Assembly: GCA_003501665.1 (NCBI GenBank)
Contig: DNOQ01000398.1
Span: forward strand, 1-14,894
Direction: 5' to 3'
Length of the DNA: 14,894 nt
Source of the DNA: Bacteroidales bacterium
GTDB taxonomy: Bacteria; Bacteroidota; Bacteroidia; Bacteroidales; VadinHA17
Shown: positions 6,717-14,012 of the stretch, one piece after another
Layout of the letters: the number at the start of each line of letters is the position of its first letter
How positions within the stretch are numbered: the stretch's first letter is position 1
The notes under the pieces: generated by a model
The model's database searches: none
What the model was told of the DNA's origin: nothing
What the model saw: the letters and a program-made list of their open reading frames with translations, nothing else
Made by a program: the position numbers and the translations under genes

Positions 6717-7935
6717 ATTCTGTTGCTTTCCTGTGCCGCGGCAGAAAGGTTATTATCAGAGCTCCTGTCAGAGCCACTCCAATCAGGACAATGAATCCCG
6801 GGGTATAATTACCTGCATAGTCGCGGATCGCTCCAACCAGCATTGGCATGGAAGCTTCGGCAATACCGTCAGCTACAAGAATAATGCCCATTACTCTTCC
6901 GAGGGTTTTAACCCCGAATAGATCACCTGCCATTAGCGGGATGATCATATAATCCCCTCCCAGACCGATCCCGAAAATAACTGCGAAAACATATATTTTT
7001 CCCGGGAAATCGGGCAATAAAAGTAATGGTATTGATCCGGCAACAATAAGATAAATAAATATCATAACATACTTTCTCGGGAAAATATCTGCAAGCCAGC
7101 CCATTATAACCCTGCCTGCGAGGCTCATCAGCAGAACAAGCGAGATTACCCGGGCAGCCTGGTTTTGTGAAAATTCAAGATCGCGGAGATATAGTTTAAG
7201 ATGCTGATTAATCCCTCCCACCGCAGCTATGGAGCACATGCTGCCAAAAGCCAGTATATAGAACCATGGATTCTTCAGGATATTCTTTATCGGAACCACC
7301 GGTTCAGCTTTAGCAGCAGTAAAACTTTTTAAAGGTGAATCCTTCACAAAAAGAGCCAATGGTACAGCTATAATTACGATCATCCCGGCAATCAGTACCA
7401 GGGCATTCCGCCAGCCAAAACTATTTATCAGTCCTGCCGCGATCAGTGGTACCAGGAATCCTCCGGTACCTATACCCAGATAGGCTATCCCCATTGCTTT
7501 CCCCCTGTTTTTTGTAAACCAGCGTGAAATAAGTACCTGGCAGGGTAAAGGACCACCAAAAACATAGCCCATCGCCACAAAGATATAGCTGATATAAAAG
7601 ATGCCGAGGGAATTCATGGCACCAAGTCCGATAAGTGCGGCGCCGGTCATCAGAGCTCCTGCAATCAGCATTTTTTTCGGACCATACCGGTCAATTATCC
7701 AGCCTGCAATAAAACCGAACAAAGGTGCCACCAGCAATTTTCCCAGGGCATTTCCTGAAGTTACTGTTGCCCTCGACCAACCAAAATCAGCTATATAAAA
7801 GTCATAGAAAAAAGGTAATCCGTAAAGGGCAAAGCCAACAATTGCCAGAAGAGAACAGAATGCGGTAATGACAACGAAAGTCTTTGATCTGCCTGAGGAA
7901 GATCCGTTTAGAGAATTCTGATCCGTATTTTCCAT
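6715..7935 (-). CDS. MFS transporter, OFA-like (copy 2 of a paralogous pair)
   Basis: A 406-residue integral membrane carrier of the same length as the gene at 4291-5511 and colinear with it without obvious gaps. Motif A is at the same positions (G78-W-I-I-D82-R-Y-G85-P-K-K), and long blocks are identical, including SRWF-xx-NRGKAMGIAYLGIG, NQHLKLYLRDLEFSQ, and the C-terminal GIGLGGDYMIIPLMAGDLFG. Differences cluster at the N-terminus, in the central loop (about 198-212) and in the last two membrane segments. This suggests duplication followed by divergence, possibly in substrate preference. The family suggests a small carboxylate or similar anion as substrate; nothing nearby fixes it. A perfect minus-strand TAnnTTTG box lies 30 bases upstream of the ATG. 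It is divergent from the sugar permease gene at 8120. Confidence 0.88.
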   Translation of the reverse strand: MENTDQNSLNGSSSGRSKTFVVITAFCSLLAIVGFALYGLPFFYDFYIADFGWSRATVTSGNALGKLLVAPLFGFIAGWIIDRYGPKKMLIAGALMTGAALIGLGAMNSLGIFYISYIFVAMGYVFGGPLPCQVLISRWFTKNRGKAMGIAYLGIGTGGFLVPLIAAGLINSFGWRNALVLIAGMIVIIAVPLALFVKDSPLKSFTAAKAEPVVPIKNILKNPWFYILAFGSMCSIAAVGGINQHLKLYLRDLEFSQNQAARVISLVLLMSLAGRVIMGWLADIFPRKYVMIFIYLIVAGSIPLLLLPDFPGKIYVFAVIFGIGLGGDYMIIPLMAGDLFGVKTLGRVMGIILVADGIAEASMPMLVGAIRDYAGNYTPGFIVLIGVALTGALIITFLPRHRKATE

Positions 7936-7964
7936 ACAAGTTTTAATGTTAAAGTTCTGATGAA

Positions 7965-7972
7965 CAAATATA
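7965..7972 (-). promoter_or_regulatory. Candidate -7 box for the MFS gene
   Basis: The minus strand reads TATATTTG, an exact match to the Bacteroidota TAnnTTTG box, 30 bases before the ATG at 7935. No TTTG is seen at the expected 19-21 base spacing upstream, so only half of the promoter is supported. Confidence 0.4.
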
Positions 7973-8051
7973 TTTAGCCGGACTTTATTTATTAGTATAT
8001 GAGGACAAAAAGATAATAACTTTTAAGATAAAAAAACAATTCGGGAAATTC

Positions 8052-8082
8052 TTTGCATCGTTACAGAAAAAGATTAGATTTG
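8052..8082 (+). promoter_or_regulatory. Bacteroidota-type promoter of the sugar permease-kinase operon
   Basis: TTTG at 8052-8055 is followed by 19 bases and then TAGATTTG at 8075-8082. Both boxes match the known Bacteroidota primary-sigma consensus exactly, and the spacing is in the accepted range. The ATG at 8120 follows the second box by 37 bases, which predicts a leader of about 30 bases. Confidence 0.7.
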
Positions 8083-8119
8083 AACGATTCAACATTAAGT
8101 TATTAATATCATAAAATCT

Positions 8120-9472
8120 ATGGCAGACAACAGCTCATCAAACGGGATTAGTAAGAAAGACTATATCTATTCTATTACGATCATAGGCTTTTTCTTTTTT
8201 ATTTTCGGTTTTGTCACATGGCTCAACGGAATTCTAATTCCTTTTCTGAGGACAGCCTGCGAGCTGACCGATTTCGAAGCGTATTTCATAACATTTGCAT
8301 TTTACTTATCATATCTTTTAATGGCACTTCCTGCATCGGCTGTTCTGAAAAAAACAGGATTCAAGTTCGGCATGTCGATAGGGTGCTGGGTTATGGCAAT
8401 AGGAGCGCTGATCTTCATTCCCGCGGCTTTATCCAGATCTTATGCTCTTTTCCTGACAGGTTTGTTCGTTGAAGGAGCCGGGCTTGCACTTCTTCAGACT
8501 GCAGTCAATCCGTACATTACGATTCTTGGTCCCCGTGAAAGCGCTGCAAAAAGGATAAGCATCATGGGAATATGCAACAAGTTTGCAGGTGCCATTGCCC
8601 CGATTATTCTTGCTGGTATCATACTGAAAGATTCTCATATTCTTGAGGAAAAACTTGCCGGAGCCGCAGATGCTTTAGCCAGAGCATTGCTTCTTGATGA
8701 AATGGCAGAAAGAGTTATAGTGCCTTATATAGTTATGGCTCTTATCCTGGTACTTCTTGGCCTGTTTATGAAATTTGTCAATCTCCCTGAGGTTGAAGCT
8801 GAAGAAGTAGATGAGTCCACCAGTGCAGAACTGAGCAAGAGAACAAGCATCTGGCAGTTCCCTCATCTTATACTCGGAGTAGTCGCTCTCTTTTTCTATG
8901 TTGGCGTTGAAGTGATTGCCGGAGATACAATCATCAGGTACGGACAATCAATTAATATACCGATGGAATCATCCAAGTATTACACATCACTCACAATGCT
9001 TGCAATGGTTCTCGGATATATTCTGGGGATCATCCTGATACCAAAATATCTCAGACAGGGTAATGCACTGAAAATATGCACCATACTTGGACTGATCTTT
9101 TCTATTGCTGCAATATACATTCCGGCAGGAGTAGCTTTTACAATGCCTTTTATTGATCTTAACACCATGAAACCGATCCAGCTTATTCTGCCTGTCAGCG
9201 TGCTGTTTGTTGCCCTTATGGGACTGGCAAATTCCCTTGTCTGGCCTGCTGTATGGCCCCTTGCACTGTACGGACTCGGAAGATTTACAAAAACTGCTTC
9301 GGCATTTCTGATAATGGCTATTGCCGGTGGCGCTCTGCTTCCATTACTCTATGGTAAACTTGCAGATCTCTTTTCTACTCAGACAGCATACTGGTTATGT
9401 ATTCCTTGCTACCTTGTAATAATGTATTACGCATTCTGGGGATATAAAGCAGGCCTGAAAAATGTCAGTTGA
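8120..9472 (+). CDS. Sugar:H+ symporter, FHS family (FucP/GluP/NagP-like MFS)
   Basis: A 450-residue, 12-segment inner-membrane sugar permease. The family is shown by the first segment with FGFVTWLNGILIPFLR (29-44), the LLMALPASAVLKKTGFK stretch after TM2, and QTAVNPYI (126-133). A charged hydrophilic loop (about 222-243, rich in Glu, Asp and Ser) separates the two halves. In E. coli FucP the residue before TAANPF is a glutamate important for fucose transport; here it is Q126, as I recall for the glucose/galactose-type members. Glucose, galactose or N-acetylglucosamine therefore seem likelier than fucose (inference). The gene has its own promoter and overlaps the downstream kinase gene by 11 bases, so uptake and phosphorylation are probably translated together. 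The start at 8120 is the only sensible ATG before TM1. Confidence 0.9.
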   Translation: MADNSSSNGISKKDYIYSITIIGFFFFIFGFVTWLNGILIPFLRTACELTDFEAYFITFAFYLSYLLMALPASAVLKKTGFKFGMSIGCWVMAIGALIFIPAALSRSYALFLTGLFVEGAGLALLQTAVNPYITILGPRESAAKRISIMGICNKFAGAIAPIILAGIILKDSHILEEKLAGAADALARALLLDEMAERVIVPYIVMALILVLLGLFMKFVNLPEVEAEEVDESTSAELSKRTSIWQFPHLILGVVALFFYVGVEVIAGDTIIRYGQSINIPMESSKYYTSLTMLAMVLGYILGIILIPKYLRQGNALKICTILGLIFSIAAIYIPAGVAFTMPFIDLNTMKPIQLILPVSVLFVALMGLANSLVWPAVWPLALYGLGRFTKTASAFLIMAIAGGALLPLLYGKLADLFSTQTAYWLCIPCYLVIMYYAFWGYKAGLKNVS

Positions 9473-10556
9473 TATTAAAGAAATATTTGACCTTTTTGCC
9501 ACCGAAGGAACATACCTGAAGGGGGAACCTTTTGGCAGCGGTCATATCCATGACACATTCCGTGTAGAAACGGCTGAAGAGGATAAAGACGATTATATTC
9601 TTCAAAGGCTTAATAATAAAATATTTAAAAACATCCCCGGATTACAGCATAATATCGAGAGGGTGACTGTTCATCTAAGGGAAAAACTGAGTGCAATATC
9701 CGGTTCAGATATCAAACGGGAGTGTCTGCAATTAATACCTGCAAAAGACGGCAACAGCTGGATTACAGATAAAAGCGGCAGTTACTGGAGAATGTATATC
9801 TTCATTTCCAACCACCGTTCATATAATATCGTTGACACTTCCGATAAGGCTTTTGAAGGAGGAAAAGCGATCGGACGCTTTCAGGCTATGCTGGCTGACC
9901 TTCCCGGAGATCCTCTTTACGAAACCATACCATTTTTTCATGATATAGAAAAACGTCTCGAAACATTCAACAGGATAATTAAAGATAATCCTGCAGGAAG
10001 AGTTCAAAAAGTATCAGACGAGATTGGTTTCGTAATGAAAAGAGCCGAAGATATGAAAATCATACTTAAGCTCGGCAGGGAGGGTAAAATTCCTGTCAGG
10101 ATCACACATAACGACACTAAATTCAACAATATCCTTCTGGATGAGAATGACAAAGCTCTTTGTGTGATCGATCTCGACACGGTGATGCCGGGTTATGTGC
10201 ATTACGATTTTGGTGATGCAATACGTACAGCCGCAAATATTGCTGCAGAGGATGAAAAGGAGCTTTCAAAGGTGAAGATGGATATAAATCTTTTTGAAGC
10301 TTATGCCAGGGGTTATCTGTCTGAAACCAGAGATACTCTCAATGCCGTTGAGAAAGATTACCTGGCCTTTGCTCCCCGGCTTATCACTTATACAATTGCT
10401 CTCCGATTCCTTACCGATTATATTGACGGTGATCATTATTTCAAGATACATCACCCGCAGCATAATCTGCAAAGGGCAAGAGCTCAGTTCAGGCTTGTCG
10501 AAAGCATGGAAGAACAATACGGGGAGATGAGGAGAATAATCGACAGACTTATATAG
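9462..10556 (+). CDS. Phosphotransferase of the aminoglycoside-phosphotransferase fold, NahK-like sugar kinase
   Basis: A 364-residue cytoplasmic kinase with the APH/choline-kinase fold, similar to N-acetylhexosamine 1-kinases. The ATP loop is GSGHIHDTF (25-33). The catalytic loop is H216-N-D218-T-K-F-N222-N223, the metal-binding strand is VIDLDT with D237 and D239, and a downstream YDFGD motif ends at D252. All are intact. In NahK-type enzymes the sugar's anomeric hydroxyl is phosphorylated by ATP, giving a sugar 1-phosphate. Some homologues carry the misleading label of mucin desulfatase. Its 11-base overlap with the permease gene argues that it acts on the imported sugar; GlcNAc, GalNAc or a related hexose are reasonable guesses. 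No sulfatase, glycosidase or pyrophosphorylase is nearby to confirm this. Confidence 0.82.
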   Translation: MSVDIKEIFDLFATEGTYLKGEPFGSGHIHDTFRVETAEEDKDDYILQRLNNKIFKNIPGLQHNIERVTVHLREKLSAISGSDIKRECLQLIPAKDGNSWITDKSGSYWRMYIFISNHRSYNIVDTSDKAFEGGKAIGRFQAMLADLPGDPLYETIPFFHDIEKRLETFNRIIKDNPAGRVQKVSDEIGFVMKRAEDMKIILKLGREGKIPVRITHNDTKFNNILLDENDKALCVIDLDTVMPGYVHYDFGDAIRTAANIAAEDEKELSKVKMDINLFEAYARGYLSETRDTLNAVEKDYLAFAPRLITYTIALRFLTDYIDGDHYFKIHHPQHNLQRARAQFRLVESMEEQYGEMRRIIDRLI

Positions 10557-10567
10557 GCTCAGAGCGC
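10556..10567 (+). repeat. GGCTCAGAGCGC repeat copy after the kinase gene
   Basis: The twelve-base word GGCTCAGAGCGC starts at the last base of the kinase stop codon. It is identical to the minus-strand word at 6700-6711, and its first nine bases recur at 12411-12419. All copies lie at gene 3' ends. Confidence 0.5.
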
Positions 10568-10577
10568 GGGGGAGAGA

Positions 10578-10619
10578 GGTGAGAGGTGAGTGGTGAGTGG
10601 TGAGTGGTGAGTGGTGAGC
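10578..10619 (+). repeat. Heptamer tandem repeat, six GGTGAG(T) units
   Basis: Six seven-base units run without interruption: GGTGAGA (10578-10584), four perfect copies of GGTGAGT (10585-10612), and GGTGAGC (10613-10619). A degenerate GGAGAGA precedes them at 10571. The array is G-rich on the plus strand, lies 21 bases after the kinase stop and more than 200 bases before the next gene, and is not coding in any obvious gene. Confidence 0.9.
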
Positions 10620-10621
10620 AG

Positions 10622-10658
10622 AGATTATTAAGCTAAGCTATCAGTCGAATAATAATCT
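10622..10658 (+). terminator. Perfect 9-base inverted repeat, possible terminator of the permease-kinase operon
   Basis: AGATTATTA (10622-10630) and TAATAATCT (10650-10658) are perfect complements around a 19-base loop. The stem is A/T-rich, and the T-run (ATTTTT near 10665-10671) begins several bases after it rather than directly, so this is not a textbook intrinsic terminator. Its place just after the operon and the heptamer array favours a role in 3' end formation. Confidence 0.4.
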
Positions 10659-10719
10659 GATATAAATTTTTAGTAATAAATTACTTACCGGATATAGTTT
10701 TTATCGGGTCAGTGTTTTG

Positions 10720-10750
10720 TTTGGAATTATTGAGGGATTGACTATTTTTG
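10720..10750 (+). promoter_or_regulatory. Bacteroidota-type promoter of the acyl-CoA carboxylase operon
   Basis: TTTG at 10720-10723 is followed by 19 bases and then TATTTTTG at 10743-10750. Both boxes match the consensus exactly with the same spacing as the promoter at 8052-8082. A second TTTG lies at 10716-10719. The coding start at 10829 is 78 bases downstream, so a leader of about 70 bases is expected. Confidence 0.7.
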
Positions 10751-10752
10751 AA

Positions 10753-10806
10753 CCCGAAAAAACGGGAATTATTGAATCCTGGGATTATAACCAAGTTCAA
10801 TTCCCG
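10753..10806 (+). promoter_or_regulatory. Leader or operator region with nested dyad symmetry before the carboxylase genes
   Basis: CGGGAATT (10763-10770) and AATTCCCG (10799-10806) are perfect eight-base complements 28 bases apart. Inside lies a small AATCC/GGATT dyad (10775-10786). CCCG (10753-10756), six A, CGGG (10763-10766) offers a competing hairpin if it is transcribed. The element could be an RNA structure or a DNA operator; no known riboswitch class is recognised. Confidence 0.4.
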
Positions 10807-10828
10807 GTAAATACAAATACAATCAGTT

Positions 10829-12385
10829 ATGGATCTTTCGGGTAAGAGTTACAAAGCCTATCTGGAACGCCGGGAGGCATTGAAAAAACAGTACAGCCCA
10901 AAGCAGGCAGAAAAGCAACACAAAAAAGGCAAGCTTACTGCTCATGAACGGATCAATCGTCTATTCGATCCGGGAACCTTTGAAGAGATCGACACTTTCG
11001 TAACACCTGCTGATCAGCCGGTTGAATTCGGCAAGGTTGAAAGAACATTTGGCGATGGTGTAATTGTCGGTCATGGGAAGGTCAATGGAAGACTTGTATT
11101 CGCCTATGCCCAGGATTTTACCATAATGGGAGGATCACTTGGTGTTGTTCATTCGAGAAAAATTGCAAAAATTCAGGAAATGGCGCTTAAAATGGGATCT
11201 CCCATAATAGGGATTATGGATTCCGGTGGTGCCAGAATACAGGATGGTGTTGCCAGCCTTAGCGGTTATGCTTCTATATTTCACAATATTATCCAGTCAT
11301 CAGGTATAATTCCTCAGATATCTGTCATTATGGGACCGGCAGCCGGCGGAGCTGTTTACTCCCCTGCATTAACTGATTTTGTCTTCATGGTGAACCATAC
11401 AAGTTACATGTTTGTGACTGGTCCGAATGTAGTCAGGGAGGTACTTAATGAGGATGTTACATTTGAAGATCTTGGGGGTGCTGAAATTCATGCCATTAAG
11501 AGCGGTGTTGCACACATGATTTATGATGATGAAGAAAATACAATTCTTGCCCTTAAGAAATTCCTTTCATACCTTCCTTCAAATAATGTAGAGAACCCGC
11601 CATTTGTGCCGGAGGACGGGACTGTTCAGGATGTTTGTGAGAAACTGAGGGATATAGTACCGGACGATCCCAACAAAGCGTATGATGTAAAGGATGTCAT
11701 CCAGCTGGTTGTTGACAGAAACAGCTTTTTTGAAACCGCGGAGCTTTTTGCACCAAACCTTGTAACCGGATTGGCCAGACTTAAAGGCCGGACGATCGGG
11801 ATCGTGGCAAATCAGCCCAAAGTACTGGCAGGTGTTCTTGATATAGACTCTTCAACAAAAGGTGCAAGGTTCATAAGATTCTGTGATGCCTTTAATATTC
11901 CCATACTGACATTTGAAGATGTACCCGGATTTCTTCCGGGAGCTGAGCAGGAACACAGGGGAATAATCAGACACGGCGCAAAATTACTTTTCGCCTATAG
12001 TGAAGCGACAGTACCAAAAATAACCATCATACTCCGGAAAGCATACGGAGGAGCGTTCATCGTAATGAACAGCAAAAACCTCGGGGGAGATTTCAGCTTT
12101 GCATGGCCGACAGCAGAGATTGCCGTTATGGGTCCCGAGGGTGCTGTAGCAATACTTTACAGAAAAGAACTTGCAGAATCAAAAAATCCGGCTGAACTCA
12201 AAAAGGAACTGGTAAAAAAATACCGCGACAAAATAGCCAACCCGTTCATTGCAGATGAACTGGGTTATATTGATGAAGTTATAGACCCCGCTGTAACCCG
12301 TAAAAAGATATTATCGGCACTTAATGCCCTAAGTAATAAATGGGTTAAAGTGCCAAACAGGAAGCACGGTAATATGCCGTTGTAA
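10829..12385 (+). CDS. pccB: Acyl-CoA carboxylase carboxyltransferase (beta) subunit, probably propionyl-CoA carboxylase
   Basis: A 518-residue carboxyltransferase that moves CO2 from carboxybiotin to an acyl-CoA. Two crotonase-like halves are visible. The N half holds GGSLGVVHSRKI (101-112), DSGGARIQDG (131-140) and the oxyanion-hole motif AAGGAVYSP (171-179). The C half holds FEDVPGFLPG (362-371), KAYGGAF (404-410) and AWPTAEIAVMGPEGA (425-439). The aspartate at 421, just before FSFAWP, appears to match the position where Asp favours propionyl-CoA in actinobacterial PccB (from memory of that work), so propionyl-CoA is the first guess. Length is normal. It opens a three-gene set with biotin carboxylase and carrier protein, behind its own promoter. 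A methylmalonyl-CoA decarboxylase role (MmdA) is the main alternative, but the companion biotin carboxylase favours the ATP-driven carboxylation direction. No membrane decarboxylase subunit is nearby. Confidence 0.92.
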   Translation: MDLSGKSYKAYLERREALKKQYSPKQAEKQHKKGKLTAHERINRLFDPGTFEEIDTFVTPADQPVEFGKVERTFGDGVIVGHGKVNGRLVFAYAQDFTIMGGSLGVVHSRKIAKIQEMALKMGSPIIGIMDSGGARIQDGVASLSGYASIFHNIIQSSGIIPQISVIMGPAAGGAVYSPALTDFVFMVNHTSYMFVTGPNVVREVLNEDVTFEDLGGAEIHAIKSGVAHMIYDDEENTILALKKFLSYLPSNNVENPPFVPEDGTVQDVCEKLRDIVPDDPNKAYDVKDVIQLVVDRNSFFETAELFAPNLVTGLARLKGRTIGIVANQPKVLAGVLDIDSSTKGARFIRFCDAFNIPILTFEDVPGFLPGAEQEHRGIIRHGAKLLFAYSEATVPKITIILRKAYGGAFIVMNSKNLGGDFSFAWPTAEIAVMGPEGAVAILYRKELAESKNPAELKKELVKKYRDKIANPFIADELGYIDEVIDPAVTRKKILSALNALSNKWVKVPNRKHGNMPL

Positions 12386-12394
12386 CGGCACAAT

Positions 12395-12422
12395 GGCGCA
12401 GAAGCGCAAAGGCTCAGAGGTT
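12395..12422 (+). repeat. Degenerate heptamer repeat (GGCGCAG-like)
   Basis: Four related seven-base units (GGCGCAG, AAGCGCA, AAGGCTC, AGAGGTT) begin 10 bases after the carboxyltransferase stop. The nine-base word GGCTCAGAG at 12411-12419 is shared with the element at 10556-10567. Confidence 0.4.
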
Positions 12423-12469
12423 AGAACAAATCGTAAAAACAGTATGCTTGCCGTTTCTGATCCGGAATA

Positions 12470-12497
12470 TTGAAACATGAAATGAAAAGATGAAAAT
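12470..12497 (+). repeat. TGAAA-rich repeat overlapping the biotin carboxylase start codon
   Basis: TGAAA recurs at 12471, 12478, 12483 and 12491, the last copy beginning inside the ATG at 12490. TTGAAACATG (12470-12479) is identical to 1194-1203, where the same word provides the start codon of the epimerase-like gene. Confidence 0.45.
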
Positions 12498-13995
12498 ACG
12501 TAAAATACTAATAGCAAACAGGGGTGAGATAGCTGTAAGGATCATGAAAACAGCAAAAAAGATGAAGATTCTTACCGTAGCTGTCCGGACTGCCGCCGAA
12601 CCTGATGCAATGTATCTTTCATTTGCCGATGAAATTTACGATAATACGGATGATAATTCTGAGATACCCGTATTTCTTGATATTGAAAAAATAATAGCAA
12701 TAGCATTAAAAACCGGTGCTGATGCCCTGCATCCCGGCTACGGTTTTCTTGCCGAGAATGCTTACTTTGCACAGAAATGTCTGGATAACAAAATAATCTT
12801 TATCGGCCCGTCTCCTGATGCCATATATAAAATGGGCAACAAAACCATAGCACGGAAACTGGCAATACAGAATGGTATTCCTCTTGCAATGGGAAGCGAA
12901 GGCAATATTGGCGATGAGGAGGAAGCTCTGACTGTCGCCGAAAAAATAGGTTATCCGGTAATAATAAAGGCGGCATCCGGAGGAGGCGGCAGAGGTATGA
13001 GGATCGTCAGGGATCCCTCAGAGATGATCAAGATGTTCCCGATTGCCCGAAGGGAAGCGGAAAAAGCATTCAAAGATCCGTCGGTCTTTATAGAGAAATA
13101 TATTGAAAATCCAAAACATATTGAATTTCAAATTCTTGGCGATAAAAAAGGGAATATTATTCATCTTGGAGAAAGAGAGTGTTCAATCCAGCGCAAACAC
13201 CAGAAGCTGCTTGAAGAGGCTCCGTCATGTGCACTCGATAACGCCCTTAGAAAGAAGATGGGAAACATGGCAGTCCGGATAGCCAGGGCCGTTAAATATT
13301 ATTCTGCAGGTACTGTAGAATTTCTGCTCGATTCCGATAAGAATTTCTACTTCATGGAAATGAATACGAGAATACAGGTTGAGCACCCTGTTACCGAGCT
13401 TGTAACCGGAATCGATCTGATTGAAAAACAGATAAGAATTGCAGGCGGCGAATCATTGAACTTAAAACAGGAAGATATCAGGATAAAGGGATGGGCCATT
13501 GAGTGCAGGATAAATGCAGAAGATGTACAGTCGGGATTTGCCCCTTCGCCCGGCCGTATTGAAAAAATGAGCATGCCGGATTATCCCTGTGTAAGAGTGG
13601 ATACGGGTGTCAGGGAAGGATCAGTTATTGTGGCCAATTACGATTCAATGATCGCCAAGCTGATAATCAGCGGAAAAGACCGTAAGGAAGCCATAACAAG
13701 GTGCAAAATGGCTCTGGATAAAGTCTGGATAAAAGGAGCAAAAACAACCCTTCCGTTTTTCAGACTGCTGGTAAGAAATCAGAATTTCCAGAATGGAAAT
13801 TTCACTACAGCATTTATCGAAAAAGACCTCGATCAGTATTATTACAACAGTGAATATGAAGAGATGCTGGCGGCATGGCTGGCAACGAAACTTTTCATCG
13901 AGGAGAATCTCCAGTCAAACAGTATAAATGTTGATTTCAGCGACGGAAAAGAGATGAGTCCGTGGCTGCTTAACAAAAGGATCAATCAATTTTAA
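12490..13995 (+). CDS. accC: Biotin carboxylase subunit of acyl-CoA carboxylase
   Basis: A 501-residue ATP-grasp enzyme that carboxylates biotin on the carrier protein using bicarbonate and ATP. Domains in order: the N-terminal domain with KILIANRGEIAVRI (5-18) and HPGYGFLAEN (81-90); the ATP-grasp lid with K160 and GGGGRGM (164-170); K239 in HQKLLEEAPS; metal ligands E277 and E290; MNTRIQVEHPVTE (291-303) with the catalytic arginine; and the C-terminal domain with ECRINAED (338-345) and YDSMIAK (384-390). All key residues are present. At 501 residues it is about 50 longer than E. coli AccC; the extra part is a C-terminal tail after the standard domain. It lies 104 bases after the carboxyltransferase gene and 17 bases before the carrier gene. 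Because the carboxyltransferase is PccB-like, this is more likely the propionyl-CoA carboxylase alpha partner than the fatty-acid AccC. Confidence 0.93.
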   Translation: MKIRKILIANRGEIAVRIMKTAKKMKILTVAVRTAAEPDAMYLSFADEIYDNTDDNSEIPVFLDIEKIIAIALKTGADALHPGYGFLAENAYFAQKCLDNKIIFIGPSPDAIYKMGNKTIARKLAIQNGIPLAMGSEGNIGDEEEALTVAEKIGYPVIIKAASGGGGRGMRIVRDPSEMIKMFPIARREAEKAFKDPSVFIEKYIENPKHIEFQILGDKKGNIIHLGERECSIQRKHQKLLEEAPSCALDNALRKKMGNMAVRIARAVKYYSAGTVEFLLDSDKNFYFMEMNTRIQVEHPVTELVTGIDLIEKQIRIAGGESLNLKQEDIRIKGWAIECRINAEDVQSGFAPSPGRIEKMSMPDYPCVRVDTGVREGSVIVANYDSMIAKLIISGKDRKEAITRCKMALDKVWIKGAKTTLPFFRLLVRNQNFQNGNFTTAFIEKDLDQYYYNSEYEEMLAAWLATKLFIEENLQSNSINVDFSDGKEMSPWLLNKRINQF

Positions 13996-14012
13996 TTCAG
14001 GCTGATAAGGCA

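Noticed and set aside
8120..9472. Assigning the permease as fucose-specific FucP
   Set aside because: Gln126 replaces the glutamate found in FucP, and no fucose isomerase, kinase or aldolase genes are nearby.
10578..10619. Heptamer array considered as a CRISPR or origin iteron cluster
   Set aside because: Units are seven bases and directly adjacent with no spacers; no cas, dnaA or rep gene and no DnaA-box pattern nearby.
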